NCBI GenBank assembly: GCA_030747675.1
Contig: JASLKH010000014.1
Location: 1 to 54,055, forward strand
Origin: Candidatus Thalassarchaeaceae archaeon
GTDB taxonomy: Archaea > Thermoplasmatota > Poseidoniia > Poseidoniales > Thalassarchaeaceae
Reading direction: 5' to 3'
DNA: 54,055 nt
Numbering within the stretch: position 1 is the first letter of the stretch; every line of letters begins with the position of its first letter. The translations under genes and the position numbers were made by a program. The notes under the pieces were generated by a model. The model had not been told where the DNA came from, did not search any database, and worked only from the letters and a program-made list of their open reading frames with translations. This document shows, one piece after another, positions 34,343-45,000 of the stretch.

Positions 34343-35182
34343 TCAAAGCGGCTTGAATAAACTGGTAGAACCCGCTTGAACAAATTCTCCTTTTGGATAA
34401 TCTGGATGGTTAGCATTAGCGCCTGTAACAGCAGGTTCGAATTTTATCGCAGGAACGCGTACATCAACGCGGCTACCTAAGCGAATCATTCCATATCGCT
34501 GTCCTCTACGGAGGACATCGCCTTCTCCGGTCCATGGCGCAATTGTACGGGCAAGCCGCCCGCTGATCTGGGTCACTTCTACAATTAACTCATCTTCTCT
34601 CTGAAAAAGACTCCTGACCCGCTCATTCCATGCTGATTCTTTACGATATGCAGGGAGATATGGGCCTTTACGCAGTCCTTTGCCGGTACGATGTTCCATT
34701 CGAGTTATTGTTCCCGCAATAGGAGCACGGTTCACATGAACATCAAGTGGAGACATGAATACTGCAACTCTCCAAGCATCTGAATCTGATTCTTCTCCCT
34801 CAGGTACTGCTTCCCATCGCTGTTCAGTGCTGAATTCCAATGGGTTCGAGCAAGGTTCTGGATGCCAGTCACCTGTAAGTGAATCATTCTCAGCGCCTTC
34901 CATTTCATTGGCAGTTGGTCTACGACCTGTTGCTCTTTCACGCATAACAAACATCACGTGGCCATCAGCGGGGCACACAACAATTCCCTTATCCTTCGGA
35001 ATTGGTCGATCTGGGTCCCGATAAAAATTAGCAATTATTGCAGTCATAATCAGACAAAGGATTCCGGCAACATGAGCCAAACCTCCTAAATCGGATACAA
35101 ATAATGCAATCGCTTCAATTGCAATAGCCATTGAAAGCCAAGTGACAACAGGAGCAACGCCCCCTTGGGCGAATCCGCCCAT
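34343..35182 (-). CDS. asd: Archaetidylserine (phosphatidylserine) decarboxylase
   Basis: A 279-residue short-type decarboxylase. Two N-terminal membrane segments precede FYRDPDRPIP and VCPADGHVMF, then FMSPLDVHVNRAPIAGTI, and near the end GMIRLGSRVDVRVP. In the short archaeal class the Ser of the GSR motif is the self-cleavage site that becomes the pyruvoyl cofactor. It converts archaetidylserine to archaetidylethanolamine. GTG 35191 overlaps the upstream stop, but ATG 35182 has GAGGAG at the right spacing. An insertion of about 50 residues between the ADG and LDVHVN motifs (NDSLTGDWHPEPCSNPLEF) is longer than I expect for the class. Confidence 0.88.
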   Translation of the reverse strand: MGGFAQGGVAPVVTWLSMAIAIEAIALFVSDLGGLAHVAGILCLIMTAIIANFYRDPDRPIPKDKGIVVCPADGHVMFVMRERATGRRPTANEMEGAENDSLTGDWHPEPCSNPLEFSTEQRWEAVPEGEESDSDAWRVAVFMSPLDVHVNRAPIAGTITRMEHRTGKGLRKGPYLPAYRKESAWNERVRSLFQREDELIVEVTQISGRLARTIAPWTGEGDVLRRGQRYGMIRLGSRVDVRVPAIKFEPAVTGANANHPDYPKGEFVQAGSTSLFKPL

Positions 35183-35187
35183 TGAAA

Positions 35188-35811
35188 TCACTCCTCTTCG
35201 CCAGAGGATTCTGCTTCTTCTGCCGCTTCAGCAGCACGAGCTTCCATTGCTTCTTCGAGACGCTCTTGAACTGCTCGCTGCATATGTGCAGATTTGCGCT
35301 CTGCTTCAACCGCAGTTTCAATCATATCATATCGTGTCTTGATTGCACGATTCAAATCTTCGAATACTTGCATGTGCGATACATACCAATCGTCGCGTGC
35401 CTTCATTTCTGCTACAGCAAGACGCAAATCGGAATCCAGTTCTTCTGCAATTTCGAATACCTTGCCGAGTCTGTCCTTTTCACGAGTAAATCGCTCTTCC
35501 ATCTTCTCCAACTCAGGCTCTAAGTGCTCAACGCGCTTCTGTGCCTTTGTTGCAGTCATCTCAAGATCATGGATACGGTCATCCTTCTGTTTGGATAGGT
35601 GTTCCATGCTTTCTCTTTCGATTTCTTTGTCAATTACTTCTTTCTCAAGAACCTGAATTTCAGCTCTAAGACCAACAATTTCCTTCTCTTGCTGCTCGTA
35701 TGCATCATAGAGCTTTACCAATCGCTCAGTCTCATCAGCCAACCGCGCCTCCATTTGGCGCAAACGTACCTCTGGTGTGAGTGTTCCAGCGTCGCCGTCA
35801 TCTTCGGTCAT
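35188..35811 (-). CDS. Coiled-coil protein of unknown function
   Basis: A 207-residue protein that is almost entirely predicted coiled coil, from RLRQMEARLADETERLVKLY to the Ala/Glu tail. No signal peptide or membrane segment is seen. ATG 35811 is preferred over ATG 35817 because GAGGG directly abuts the latter and is 6 bases from the former. A TTATAATAT box at 35845-35853 is properly spaced. Its stop overlaps the GTG of the decarboxylase gene, so they form an operon. It may be a structural or scaffold protein; nothing in the sequence is more specific. Confidence 0.78.
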   Translation of the reverse strand: MTEDDGDAGTLTPEVRLRQMEARLADETERLVKLYDAYEQQEKEIVGLRAEIQVLEKEVIDKEIERESMEHLSKQKDDRIHDLEMTATKAQKRVEHLEPELEKMEERFTREKDRLGKVFEIAEELDSDLRLAVAEMKARDDWYVSHMQVFEDLNRAIKTRYDMIETAVEAERKSAHMQRAVQERLEEAMEARAAEAAEEAESSGEEE

Positions 35812-35844
35812 AGCCATCCCTCACTACGGCCCACCGCCGCCCCC

Positions 35845-35853
35845 ATATTATAA
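35845..35853 (-). promoter_or_regulatory. TATA box for the coiled-coil/decarboxylase operon
   Basis: On the minus strand this reads TTATAATAT, 34 bases before ATG 35811. It predicts a start near 35822 and a leader of about 10 bases containing the GAGGG ribosome binding site. Confidence 0.55.
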
Positions 35854-35884
35854 CCCGCTCCCCAATACACACTTGTCAGAACAG

Positions 35885-35901
35885 GGAACACGTAGTGTTC
35901 C
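35885..35901 (-). terminator. Hairpin after the M20 peptidase gene
   Basis: GGAACAC and GTGTTCC form a perfect 7-pair stem around GTA, starting 8 bases past the peptidase stop on the minus strand. No T-run follows. It separates the peptidase from the promoter of the coiled-coil operon. Confidence 0.45.
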
Positions 35902-35908
35902 ACAACAT

Positions 35909-37321
35909 TCAATCATTCAATGCTGCAATGGCTGCTGACAAGCATGTTGTGACGGATTTTGTGGCAGGAATATGCAATTTTTCGTCTGGACCGTGCGCAT
36001 TTCCACCGGGTCCGAGACTACCAGTAACCAAGAAATCGGCTTTAGGGTATTTTTCTTGCATCATTGCAAGGAAAGGTATTGTCCCTCCCTCAAAGAATAC
36101 TTGCATAGGGTTACCAAAAGTGGCGAGGCTCGCTTCATTCAAAACGTTGCGAAATGAGGGGACCATTGGAGGTGCTGCAAAGCCGTTTGCTGCAGCATCA
36201 GCCTCAAATGAAACATGTGCCCCATGTGGAGCATCTTTCTCAAGAATAGTTCGCATCATTTCTGAAGCGTGTTCTGATTCAACCCCTGGTGGAATACGCA
36301 TGCTCAGTTTTAACGAAGTGTGGGTTCTCAGCACATTACCTGCATCTTTCAAAGCGGGCATCCCATCTGCACCTGTAACTGACAATGACGGACGCCAGTT
36401 GCCTGAAAGAATAATTTCTGAAAGACCTGGTGTTTGTGGTTCTACACCTTCCAGTGCAGGAAGATCTGTCCAAACTTTGTTGCCGAGAACGTTTGCTATT
36501 CCATCAGCCTCACCACGCAACTCTTCGGAAATATCGACTGATAGTTCAGGCAACAATACCTGACCTGTTTCTTCATCTTCAATTCGACTTACTAATGAAC
36601 GGGCTATACGGAACGATGACGGAATAATCCCACCTGCCATTCCAGAATGGACGCCTTCCTTACTCACTCCCACTCGTAGAGTTCCTCCAACCAATCCACG
36701 TAAACTGGTAGTAACCCATAATCGCTCATAATCTCCTGCACCTGAATCCATGACTACAACCAAATTTGGAGTGCCAAGTAAGTCAGACAATTCATCCAAA
36801 TAAGCAGGTAAGTCAAATGACCCGGATTCTTCACATGTCTCAATTAAGAAAGTTGCCTTTGGATGAGGAATGTTGTGCTGTTGTAAAGCCAGAATCGAAA
36901 GCACACTAAGGTAGCCACCATAGCCGTCATCAACTGAACCTCTTCCAAATAACCAAGGATCTTCGCGTACAGGTATCCAAGGCCCTTTGCCTTCAGACCA
37001 ACCTGTAAATGGGGGTTGTTTGTCTAAATGAGAGTAAAACAAAACTTCACCTTCAGCAGTACCTTCGACCTGCACAATCAATACTGGAGTTCGACCTTGT
37101 AAACGATGAACTGAGCATGCCATCCCCTGCATCGGAAGGGTGCCTAACCAGCTAACAAAGTGGTCTATTGTTGCATCCAGATATCCATTTTCCGCCCAAT
37201 CAGGATCGAACGCTGGAGACAATGCTGGGATCTCAATAAATTCTGACAAAGATGGTAAAGCGTGTTCTTCCCATTGCTTCTCAACCCAAGCGTGAATCTG
37301 TGCATAATCAATCGCTGCCAT
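35909..37321 (-). CDS. M20-family metallopeptidase (dipeptidase-like)
   Basis: A 470-residue zinc peptidase. Metal and catalytic residues are visible: the HxD motif in YSHLDKQPP, GRGSVDDGYGG with the bridging Asp, ETCEESGS with the Glu pair, VVMDSGAGDY, and a late GGNAHGPDEK with the final His. A dimerisation lid domain lies between them. Members of this branch cleave dipeptides or other small amide substrates in the cytosol. ATG 37321 (MAAIDYAQIH) matches the expected N-terminus better than the earlier in-frame start at 37342. The gene follows the AddAB-like pair on the same strand by about 60 bases. Confidence 0.88.
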   Translation of the reverse strand: MAAIDYAQIHAWVEKQWEEHALPSLSEFIEIPALSPAFDPDWAENGYLDATIDHFVSWLGTLPMQGMACSVHRLQGRTPVLIVQVEGTAEGEVLFYSHLDKQPPFTGWSEGKGPWIPVREDPWLFGRGSVDDGYGGYLSVLSILALQQHNIPHPKATFLIETCEESGSFDLPAYLDELSDLLGTPNLVVVMDSGAGDYERLWVTTSLRGLVGGTLRVGVSKEGVHSGMAGGIIPSSFRIARSLVSRIEDEETGQVLLPELSVDISEELRGEADGIANVLGNKVWTDLPALEGVEPQTPGLSEIILSGNWRPSLSVTGADGMPALKDAGNVLRTHTSLKLSMRIPPGVESEHASEMMRTILEKDAPHGAHVSFEADAAANGFAAPPMVPSFRNVLNEASLATFGNPMQVFFEGGTIPFLAMMQEKYPKADFLVTGSLGPGGNAHGPDEKLHIPATKSVTTCLSAAIAALND

Positions 37322-37381
37322 GACTGTGCCACTTCCATTCACAGCAAAAGGACTGCTCTCTTTCAGGCTCTTCGTTTTAGT

Positions 37382-40300
37382 CTAATCTTTATTCAAAATG
37401 AATAAGTTTTCCAATTCAAGAGCGCAGCCCCCACAAGTACATGATGGGGGGCCTTCATCTGCATCACACAGTGATAATATGGCAATCTCATGCAACAATT
37501 TTTGCAAATCGCTGAGAGCCGATTCCATTTCCTGGATTGTCATTGTGATTATACGACCTGTAGCCGAACACAATATAGCTGGAGGGAGTACTTCACGCGA
37601 AGGGAAACCTTGTTCTAAACGCGAATTTTCTTGCAACTGTAAAGTTCGTGAATATAGGGCTAATTGCATTCGGTATTTGTCCAACAATTTTTCTTCTTCG
37701 TGATGCCTTTCCTCGCCTTCGGCATCGAATAAGGGATGGTCCCATCCTGCATAGAGATGGGCTGCTCCTGTTGTTTTCAAATCAACAGCCCTAATTGCCC
37801 CTTTACCAGACTCTAGTCGTGAACATATCACAAGATCTGCGATACCGCTAGATGAAATAATGACTGATTCAATGGTGGCTAAATCACGATTGCCTCGAGG
37901 TGTCCAAGTACTGTCATTCAAATTAATATCAATTGTATGCCGAACATTAAATGGCCATTCAGTACGAAGCCCCTCTACAATTTCTCCTTGCCATGATTCA
38001 CCTCTTGAAAGGGCCCCTATTGGGCCAGAAAGGAGTTTTTCTGTCATATTTACCATCAATGATTTGATTGCTTCAGGTTCAAATTCGTGAGGCAATAATT
38101 CCTCAAGAACCATTTCTATAGTCTTAGATTCATTCAGAAAGTTGGGGGATTTATTTGTCCATTCTTCCGATAATGGAGCGGTGAGTTCCGAAGAAGGCCC
38201 TGGATTTTGAAGTCCCACTTCAACTAGCCTATGGAATATTGAACCGATGATGTTTGCAGGAGGTAAACCTACTCGTTGTGCAGCAGTATTTGCAGGGGTC
38301 TGTTCTGAAATTTCTAACTGAATTTTTTGGAAGCTAATTCCTGCTCTTGTTGATAACCAATGTTGACAAAGACATGTTGCTGCAGCATCTAGAGCGGAGG
38401 GGGAAATTCGAGTTCTTCGTTGACGACTTGGGATAGAAACTGTTGCATTATGTTTTACATCCTTATACGCAAGACGAGAGGCTTCATCTAAACGATTCAA
38501 ACGAACTAATGGGCTGGAAGGTATTTGTGGATTATTTAATTGAGAAACATGATGGTATATTGGAAATGACATAGATGAGGGGGCAATCAAAAATTCACCA
38601 TTGTCATCCAATTCCCAGTTCTGTGATTCAAACCACATATGTCCAAAGGAGGGCATCGAAGTGGGGTTGGGCTTGACCACGATTCCATTGTCTGTCAAAG
38701 TTGAATTATTTGGTGCTCCTGCAAGGATGAGGAGGTCCTTTACCCGAGTACAAGCAACGTAGAACAGACGCCGTGCTTCGGCTTGTGTTTGCGCTTGTTG
38801 AACCATTTTCGAAATGTTCCAAACTCCGCTGCTTACCTCTTCTCCAGTCAACCAAGGGCTAGGGTTTGCTGCAAAAATACCTGGAGTTGCTAGAACTCGT
38901 TTGCGAGTATTTTGAACAATTGTAGTTTGACCTTCGCTAAATAATCCTCCAACAATTACACAACGTGCCTGTAGTCCCTTTGAACCATGAATGGTCATGA
39001 TTTGAATCGCATCTGATATTGCGACTCCTTTTGAGGTCAAATCCTTCCCTGCAACTTCTGAAAGATGGGCAACTCTATCTGCAAGCAAAATTGGATCTCC
39101 TCCAACTTCGGTGACCTGTGATTCAACTAGTTGGATGAATTGTTCAGCATCCTGACGGTTTGATAGTTCTGGATATGCGAGAAATAAATCACTATAATCC
39201 AATGTTACTTGAAGTGCCTTGATTACATCTCCTTTTGAAGAAAAGTATTGCCACCGATTGATTAAATTTTGATGTGGGCCCTCCTCTAATAATGTGGATA
39301 AACGGTTGATTAAATTCTCACCCGTCGATGATGACCCAATGAATTCTTGAAGTTGAGTATCAGTTAGCCCCACAAGGCAAGAGCGGGCAACTGCTGATGC
39401 GGCATGACGACTCGATGGCCGAGCAATCCATTGCACAAGTGAAAGTAAAGAAGACACCACTGCTCGACTGAGTAATCCACCTTCCTTATCTGCTTGAGCT
39501 GGAATTCCTGCTGCGGAAAGACGTGCCATCAAATCAGGTAAATTTGTTCGACTTGGCAATAATATCATTATGTCCGAGGGAGAGTATGAAGATTCATCTA
39601 ACAATGTCCGAATTCTTGCTGTGATTAATGCATTTTCCATTTCAGCAGAAGAACCATGGGTAAACGGGTCTAATGGATTCATTAAGTTCGAATCAGGGTG
39701 TTCAGTTGTAGGTATTCTAGCAGGTAATAACCACTCAAATTCTCCTGCTACTTCACTTCGTGAAGATATCAGTGCCTGAGGACGAGCATACCAATCCCCA
39801 GGAAACTTATCATGATGATGAGAGAAAATATTCTCCCACCAACCATTGAGGCGGGTTAATAGATCATTTGCTGTTCGATAATTCACAACTAGTTCGACAT
39901 GCCCCTCGGAACGGGCAATTTGAACTTCAACAGGGACTGGATTACCATCTTGAGATTCCTCAAATTTAACCCATGCACCTTTTGAATTGACTCTAGATTC
40001 GGGAATGTCAGAAGCTGTTTGAAAGCCTCCATCAGCAACATACCTCGGGTCGCGTGCGGCATCAAGGCGCCTTAATGGTGGGGACTGGGTTAATGCTGGG
40101 ATACTACTGAATTCATGGTTATTCGTCAAACGGAGCATTTTGCTGAAATCTGCAAAACTAGAAACCTGTGCTTGACGAAATGCATAGATTGACTGCTTCC
40201 GATCGCCAACACAACAAACAGTGGGTTCCCATGGAGTTTCTGGCCTAGGATGGTTGCTCGGAAGGGTACGTTCGCCCCACAAACGACCCAATAAACGCCA

Positions 40301-42061
40301 TTGTAGTGCAGAATTATCCTGTGCTTCATCGATGATGAATGCACGGTATTGCGCTCGTATTTCTTGTAATCTGGAATACCTAGACTGAAGATCAAGTCGT
40401 AGTAATTCCAATTCGTTTAGACTCTTTGCTGCCTCAGTAGGCTTCTCACAAAATTTATCCATAATTGAAAGAGCAATTTGAATATGGTCGTCTCGCCATA
40501 CATCAAGTGGTAATGCATCGAGAGCGTTGACAACTTCAACCGGGTATCTACTTCGCATAATTCTTGGGCATTGTGCCAATAACAAATCTCCTGCAAGTGA
40601 GGCTACATCATCAAATTCATGAACTCCTTCTCTAACCTTTAGTTCATGGAAAATATCCAGTAAAGAGCGCTGGCACAATAGCATATCAGAAATATGACTC
40701 GTTTCTTCTTCAATTCCAAACGATCTGTCGCCAGAAGGAGGGTGGTAAGGAAGAGGAGATGTCATTCGTATTGGATTTAATTTAGAGTCAGTCGGTAAAT
40801 GGGGAATTGGGAAAGAAGAATCATCCAACAAATGGATTGAATTCGCAACACTACGAATTGTATAACCAATTTCTGATGACCAAATATTAGCAATCAATTC
40901 TCCAAGAGTAGTGGCCTGTTTCTTGGTTTCCTTATCCTTCACTCTACCCCATGTTTGGATAAACCGTGGCCATTCCTGGCTACTAGTCAAATTTCCATTC
41001 GAGAAACTACTTGCTTTTCGACTCAGTCTAGAAGAGGCTGATACGGTCACTGAACAAAGAGCATGTGTCCATAACCATCGATCCCATCGAGTTGCTGGAG
41101 GGCCTCTGTCAATTAATTCAACCAATGCTTGAAACCGTGAACCATCTATCAATCCTGATACTAAATCAAGGGGTGCACCATTTGTTCTGGCCAAATTCAA
41201 CCAATTTTCACAAGCAGAATGGATTTGTCCAATGAATGTATTCAATTGGTCGTCCAGGGGTATCAACAAATCATCTATCAAATCCCGAATATTGTCACTC
41301 GTGATTGATTGATTGTGCTCAATTCGACGAGCCACGGAATCTACAAAGACGCGGTTTGAAATCAAAGAAGAAAGTACTGTACGCATTGAGCTCCGCTTTG
41401 AGAAACGACGGGCCAAACGATTTCGTGCAGCGATTAAATTACTCGCTCTTTCCCCATCAACTCCCACATTGAGGGCATCATCCACTGTACGTAAACGCCA
41501 CAACATATCCAACGCTCTTCCAATTAATACAAGTCGTGTGGAGGGGTCAATTACATCGTTAGTGGGGCGTTCACTAAGATCTGCTCGCCACGGTGCAACT
41601 AGGCGTGCAAGGAAGGAATCAATGGTTCCAATCGGGGCGTCTTCTAACATCTCTGCTAATTGATCGATGAGGCCTTCTTGTGTAATTCGCGAATCACGAC
41701 GGGCTCCTCCATCATCCGATGTTGGTCCCGGTCGAAGACGGTTTAATTCAAACCAAAGCCGATGTTTCATTTCTTCTGCTGCTCGCGTTGTGAATGTCAG
41801 CACTACTACTTCACTTGGTAACAATCCCCCCCAAGCAGTCAGATCTTCTCTTTCTGCAAGACCAATTCGCAATGCACCTCCTGGTAAGGGGGCAGGACGA
41901 GGCCCTGCAGGTAAAAGACGAGTTGCTCTTTGATCAATTGAAAGGTAATGCTCTATTATTCGACCAATGATACTCTGTGTTTTACCAGTTCCCGCACCTG
42001 CATCTAAAATCACATGCATATCGATATTCAAGGCGAGACGTTGGCCTATATTCAATTCCAC
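37382..42061 (-). CDS. AddA/RecB-like helicase-nuclease
   Basis: A 1559-residue SF1 helicase fused to a nuclease. Helicase motifs in order: Walker A DAGAGTGKTQ, motif Ia VVLTFTTRAAEEMKHRL, Walker B FIIDEAQDNSALQW, motif III CVGDRKQSIYAFRQ, motif IV VVNYRT, motif V IMTIHGSKGLQARCV and motif VI RRLFYVACTRVKDLL. The C-terminal PD-(D/E)XK nuclease has GSIFHRLVEVGL, AVDLKTTGA and YRMQLALYSRTLQ. This is the AddA/RecB layout for processing DNA double-strand breaks. Extra cysteines flank the nuclease: AATCLCQHW before it, and Cys 1532, 1541, 1543 and 1546 at the end. These may bind an Fe-S cluster, which is not usual for AddA. It starts with GTG, overlapping the AddB-like gene by 10 bases. Confidence 0.88.
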   Translation of the reverse strand: MELNIGQRLALNIDMHVILDAGAGTGKTQSIIGRIIEHYLSIDQRATRLLPAGPRPAPLPGGALRIGLAEREDLTAWGGLLPSEVVVLTFTTRAAEEMKHRLWFELNRLRPGPTSDDGGARRDSRITQEGLIDQLAEMLEDAPIGTIDSFLARLVAPWRADLSERPTNDVIDPSTRLVLIGRALDMLWRLRTVDDALNVGVDGERASNLIAARNRLARRFSKRSSMRTVLSSLISNRVFVDSVARRIEHNQSITSDNIRDLIDDLLIPLDDQLNTFIGQIHSACENWLNLARTNGAPLDLVSGLIDGSRFQALVELIDRGPPATRWDRWLWTHALCSVTVSASSRLSRKASSFSNGNLTSSQEWPRFIQTWGRVKDKETKKQATTLGELIANIWSSEIGYTIRSVANSIHLLDDSSFPIPHLPTDSKLNPIRMTSPLPYHPPSGDRSFGIEEETSHISDMLLCQRSLLDIFHELKVREGVHEFDDVASLAGDLLLAQCPRIMRSRYPVEVVNALDALPLDVWRDDHIQIALSIMDKFCEKPTEAAKSLNELELLRLDLQSRYSRLQEIRAQYRAFIIDEAQDNSALQWRLLGRLWGERTLPSNHPRPETPWEPTVCCVGDRKQSIYAFRQAQVSSFADFSKMLRLTNNHEFSSIPALTQSPPLRRLDAARDPRYVADGGFQTASDIPESRVNSKGAWVKFEESQDGNPVPVEVQIARSEGHVELVVNYRTANDLLTRLNGWWENIFSHHHDKFPGDWYARPQALISSRSEVAGEFEWLLPARIPTTEHPDSNLMNPLDPFTHGSSAEMENALITARIRTLLDESSYSPSDIMILLPSRTNLPDLMARLSAAGIPAQADKEGGLLSRAVVSSLLSLVQWIARPSSRHAASAVARSCLVGLTDTQLQEFIGSSSTGENLINRLSTLLEEGPHQNLINRWQYFSSKGDVIKALQVTLDYSDLFLAYPELSNRQDAEQFIQLVESQVTEVGGDPILLADRVAHLSEVAGKDLTSKGVAISDAIQIMTIHGSKGLQARCVIVGGLFSEGQTTIVQNTRKRVLATPGIFAANPSPWLTGEEVSSGVWNISKMVQQAQTQAEARRLFYVACTRVKDLLILAGAPNNSTLTDNGIVVKPNPTSMPSFGHMWFESQNWELDDNGEFLIAPSSMSFPIYHHVSQLNNPQIPSSPLVRLNRLDEASRLAYKDVKHNATVSIPSRQRRTRISPSALDAAATCLCQHWLSTRAGISFQKIQLEISEQTPANTAAQRVGLPPANIIGSIFHRLVEVGLQNPGPSSELTAPLSEEWTNKSPNFLNESKTIEMVLEELLPHEFEPEAIKSLMVNMTEKLLSGPIGALSRGESWQGEIVEGLRTEWPFNVRHTIDINLNDSTWTPRGNRDLATIESVIISSSGIADLVICSRLESGKGAIRAVDLKTTGAAHLYAGWDHPLFDAEGEERHHEEEKLLDKYRMQLALYSRTLQLQENSRLEQGFPSREVLPPAILCSATGRIITMTIQEMESALSDLQKLLHEIAILSLCDADEGPPSCTCGGCALELENLFILNKD

Positions 42062-45000
42062 GAACGGTCACCTCCAACTGTTGGTGCAAGTCCACAAGCG
42101 GCTTTTACATCGCAATAAGTACACACCATTTTTTCTGGTGTGGGATTTACCTTACCCAAATTAGCAGATTCTGCGATGTCTATTGCTGTTGTTAATCTCT
42201 CAAGCATCCATGCTCGGAAAGAGCTCCCTGTTGGTTCGTTATCCTCATCAGGGAATCGATGGGTTTTCCCAGTTAATTTCGTTATACCCCCAACTTCATA
42301 TTCACTAATATTGTCTAAATAATTACTACATAATTCCAATGTATGTTGAGTATGTCTCCCTACTTCAGAAATACCTGCTCCTATAACCAAATCTCCTGGA
42401 TGGGCAACTTCCCAAGCTCGTGAATATAGTCCAAGTTGAAGTTCATCAAAAAGTGCTATTCGATGTTTTTTCTGAGCGAAATTTTTCTTCGGACCATCTA
42501 CTGATTTAATATCGCGAATAACAACTAACCTATGGGGTTGCCAATCAGGGTTTTCCGAAAAATAAAGTGGAGCAATTGTCGCTTCGGAGGAGGAGTCACA
42601 AACCTCGGGTATTTCAATAATATCTACTCGATCTATTTTTCCAGTCATCTGGATGCTTCTTCCATCTGGGTGTGGTATTTTGAGACCTTTTAAGGGCCAT
42701 TCAATTGAAATCGGAATTGAATCAGAAATTTCAAACTCAGCAAGTAGCATTCGACCCAATTGGCCAGTTGGCTTCATTGGTTTTGGAGAGGTCAACCAAT
42801 CAATCCATTCTTGGTGAGACAAACCTATGAGACTGTGTCGGCGCTGAGATGCAGTAGCATCTTCCCTCTCTAACCAAGGTGCTTCCTGTGCCAAATAATC
42901 TAAAATGTGAGCAAATAGTACCTCTGGAGACTCTCCTAGGTTTGCCAATGATTTTGCTGTCGAAGAATCAATTTCAGCGTGCTCAGCAATTCCAAGAGCT
43001 TTGTCAAACAAAGTCCCCATTGCCCCGTGAATTAAATTACCACGAATTCTAGCGTCGATATCTTCTGTTTGTTCCTCTAAAGCATCAGCTCGAAGTCGTT
43101 TTTGTAACCATCCTTGACGAGGGCATGCTTGCCATTTCTGTAAGCGGCTAGCTGACCAAACATTTCTCGATGGAAAGGTGCTTTCAGAAAATCCATTTCG
43201 TTCATCATAAGTGGGTAAAGTAGTGGCCTTTGGTTGAAGTGGGCGTGGGTCAGTTGCAAGGAGGTTTTTCCCCGTCTTCTTCCCACCGAGAACTGGCCAA
43301 GAGTCAGCAAATCTTGGCTTGATTTCACCAGGTGCACCCGATTTAGTTGGAACAATATTCAATTTACCCACACTCACAAAGTGAGAATGTAAATTCGAAT
43401 CGAGGTACTGAGACTCAGAAGGTACTTCAGTCGGTTGCCGGCGAATGCGGTCTTCCATTAACAATGCATCAAGTGGAATACTGATGGCTGTTGGTTGAAG
43501 AGGGGGGGTTGATGGTGGTCTTGTGTCACGAAGTGCAAGACCCGCACGTTGGCGGTCATTACGTTCGCCACGGCCAAGAATGATTGTCTCAGCTGTTGTT
43601 CTACCTGATGCTTGTGTTATCTTAATCCTAGCAGGTCGCCAAAATAAATGGAAGCCTTTGGTTCGAGAGCTAGATGCTGTATCCCAACGTATTGAATTCT
43701 CAAGAAATTCTGGTCTTGAGACATTTCCAGGGGTATCTGCTCCAACACAATTTGCTAGCCATTCTGCAATAGGTGTAGCTGGTTGGACATCTTCATCTAG
43801 TCCTGTTGCGTCAATCAATACTGTCTCGCGTCCTGCAAAAAGAAGGTGGTGTAAAACATGACGAGCGGTGCGTAATGGCGAATCTGGTCGGTTTATGTTT
43901 AGACGCATTCGTTCTTCTTCATCCATCCAAGGAAGGCGTTCAGATTTCAATGCCCAATTTGTGCTCGTCAAATGGGTTATCAAAATCAAATCTGCCGATG
44001 TTCCCAACGATTCCTCAGGAGTCAATATTCGTACTCTATCAGAGGCTACTAATACATCGGGTGTAGAAATATTTTCCAATAAATCAAGGAACTCTTCAAC
44101 CCAATTTACACCTGTAGTGGGGGGACAGTGCTTCAGAGCCAATTGTGCTTTTCGAAGGGAGGTGATTCCTTCCAGTAGACTTTGAAGTGCCCCAATGTCA
44201 TTGATGTTCGTATCCCAATTTATGTGCTCAAATAGTGAACTTAACCATTCATCACCCGAAAGGGAAGATTCGGGTAACGGTAATTCGATGCCGCTTGAAC
44301 ATCCTTTTCTCAATGAAGGATCTTCGAGCAATGACCGTTCACCGGGAGACAATAATGGTGCAAGCCTTGCAATTAATGATAGCACGCCCCATTGAGTACA
44401 TTCTGCCAATTGATTTGCTTCATCGTCATCTTGCCAGGGTGTCGGATAGGGTTTAGAGGCGAGGGCACGTAACCAACGGTGTAAGGCACCATGGCCGCCG
44501 ACTATGTGCCATGTTCGAGCAAGTGTTTCAAGCCTATTTTCATCTACAAGAGGTGTCCATTCTGGGTTTGAAGGATGTGTTTCGGATTGATACCATTCTT
44601 CTGAAAAATTGAGACTTTTCTGGGCCCAAAGACTGCGAAGCCTGTCCATAGACCAAGCCTCTGGGCCTACTGAAATAGAGGCGAATTCACCAATCCAATG
44701 AATCACTGAATTTGTATTGATTTTCTTGGATTCTCTATGTGGCCGTAGCCCTACATCAATCAATCCTCTCCGCCAAGCATTCTCGCGGCTTTTCCAACTT
44801 GGATCAATGATAAGGACACTTGAATCAGCATTTGAAACAGCCAACCAATCTCGTAACAATTCCATCGATGCATCAATGGCAAGACCGTCACGAGGAATGA
44901 GGAGGCGGTTGGTATTTGATTCAACCAATTCAGGTTCCCAAACTTCATGCTTAGGGACCCATTCTGGTAAAGTTTCGTTGTGTACTGGAATGACATCTTC

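Noticed and set aside
35895..36563. Plus-strand open frame of 222 codons
   Set aside because: It lies wholly antisense to the M20 peptidase, whose catalytic motifs are intact, and has no recognisable domain.
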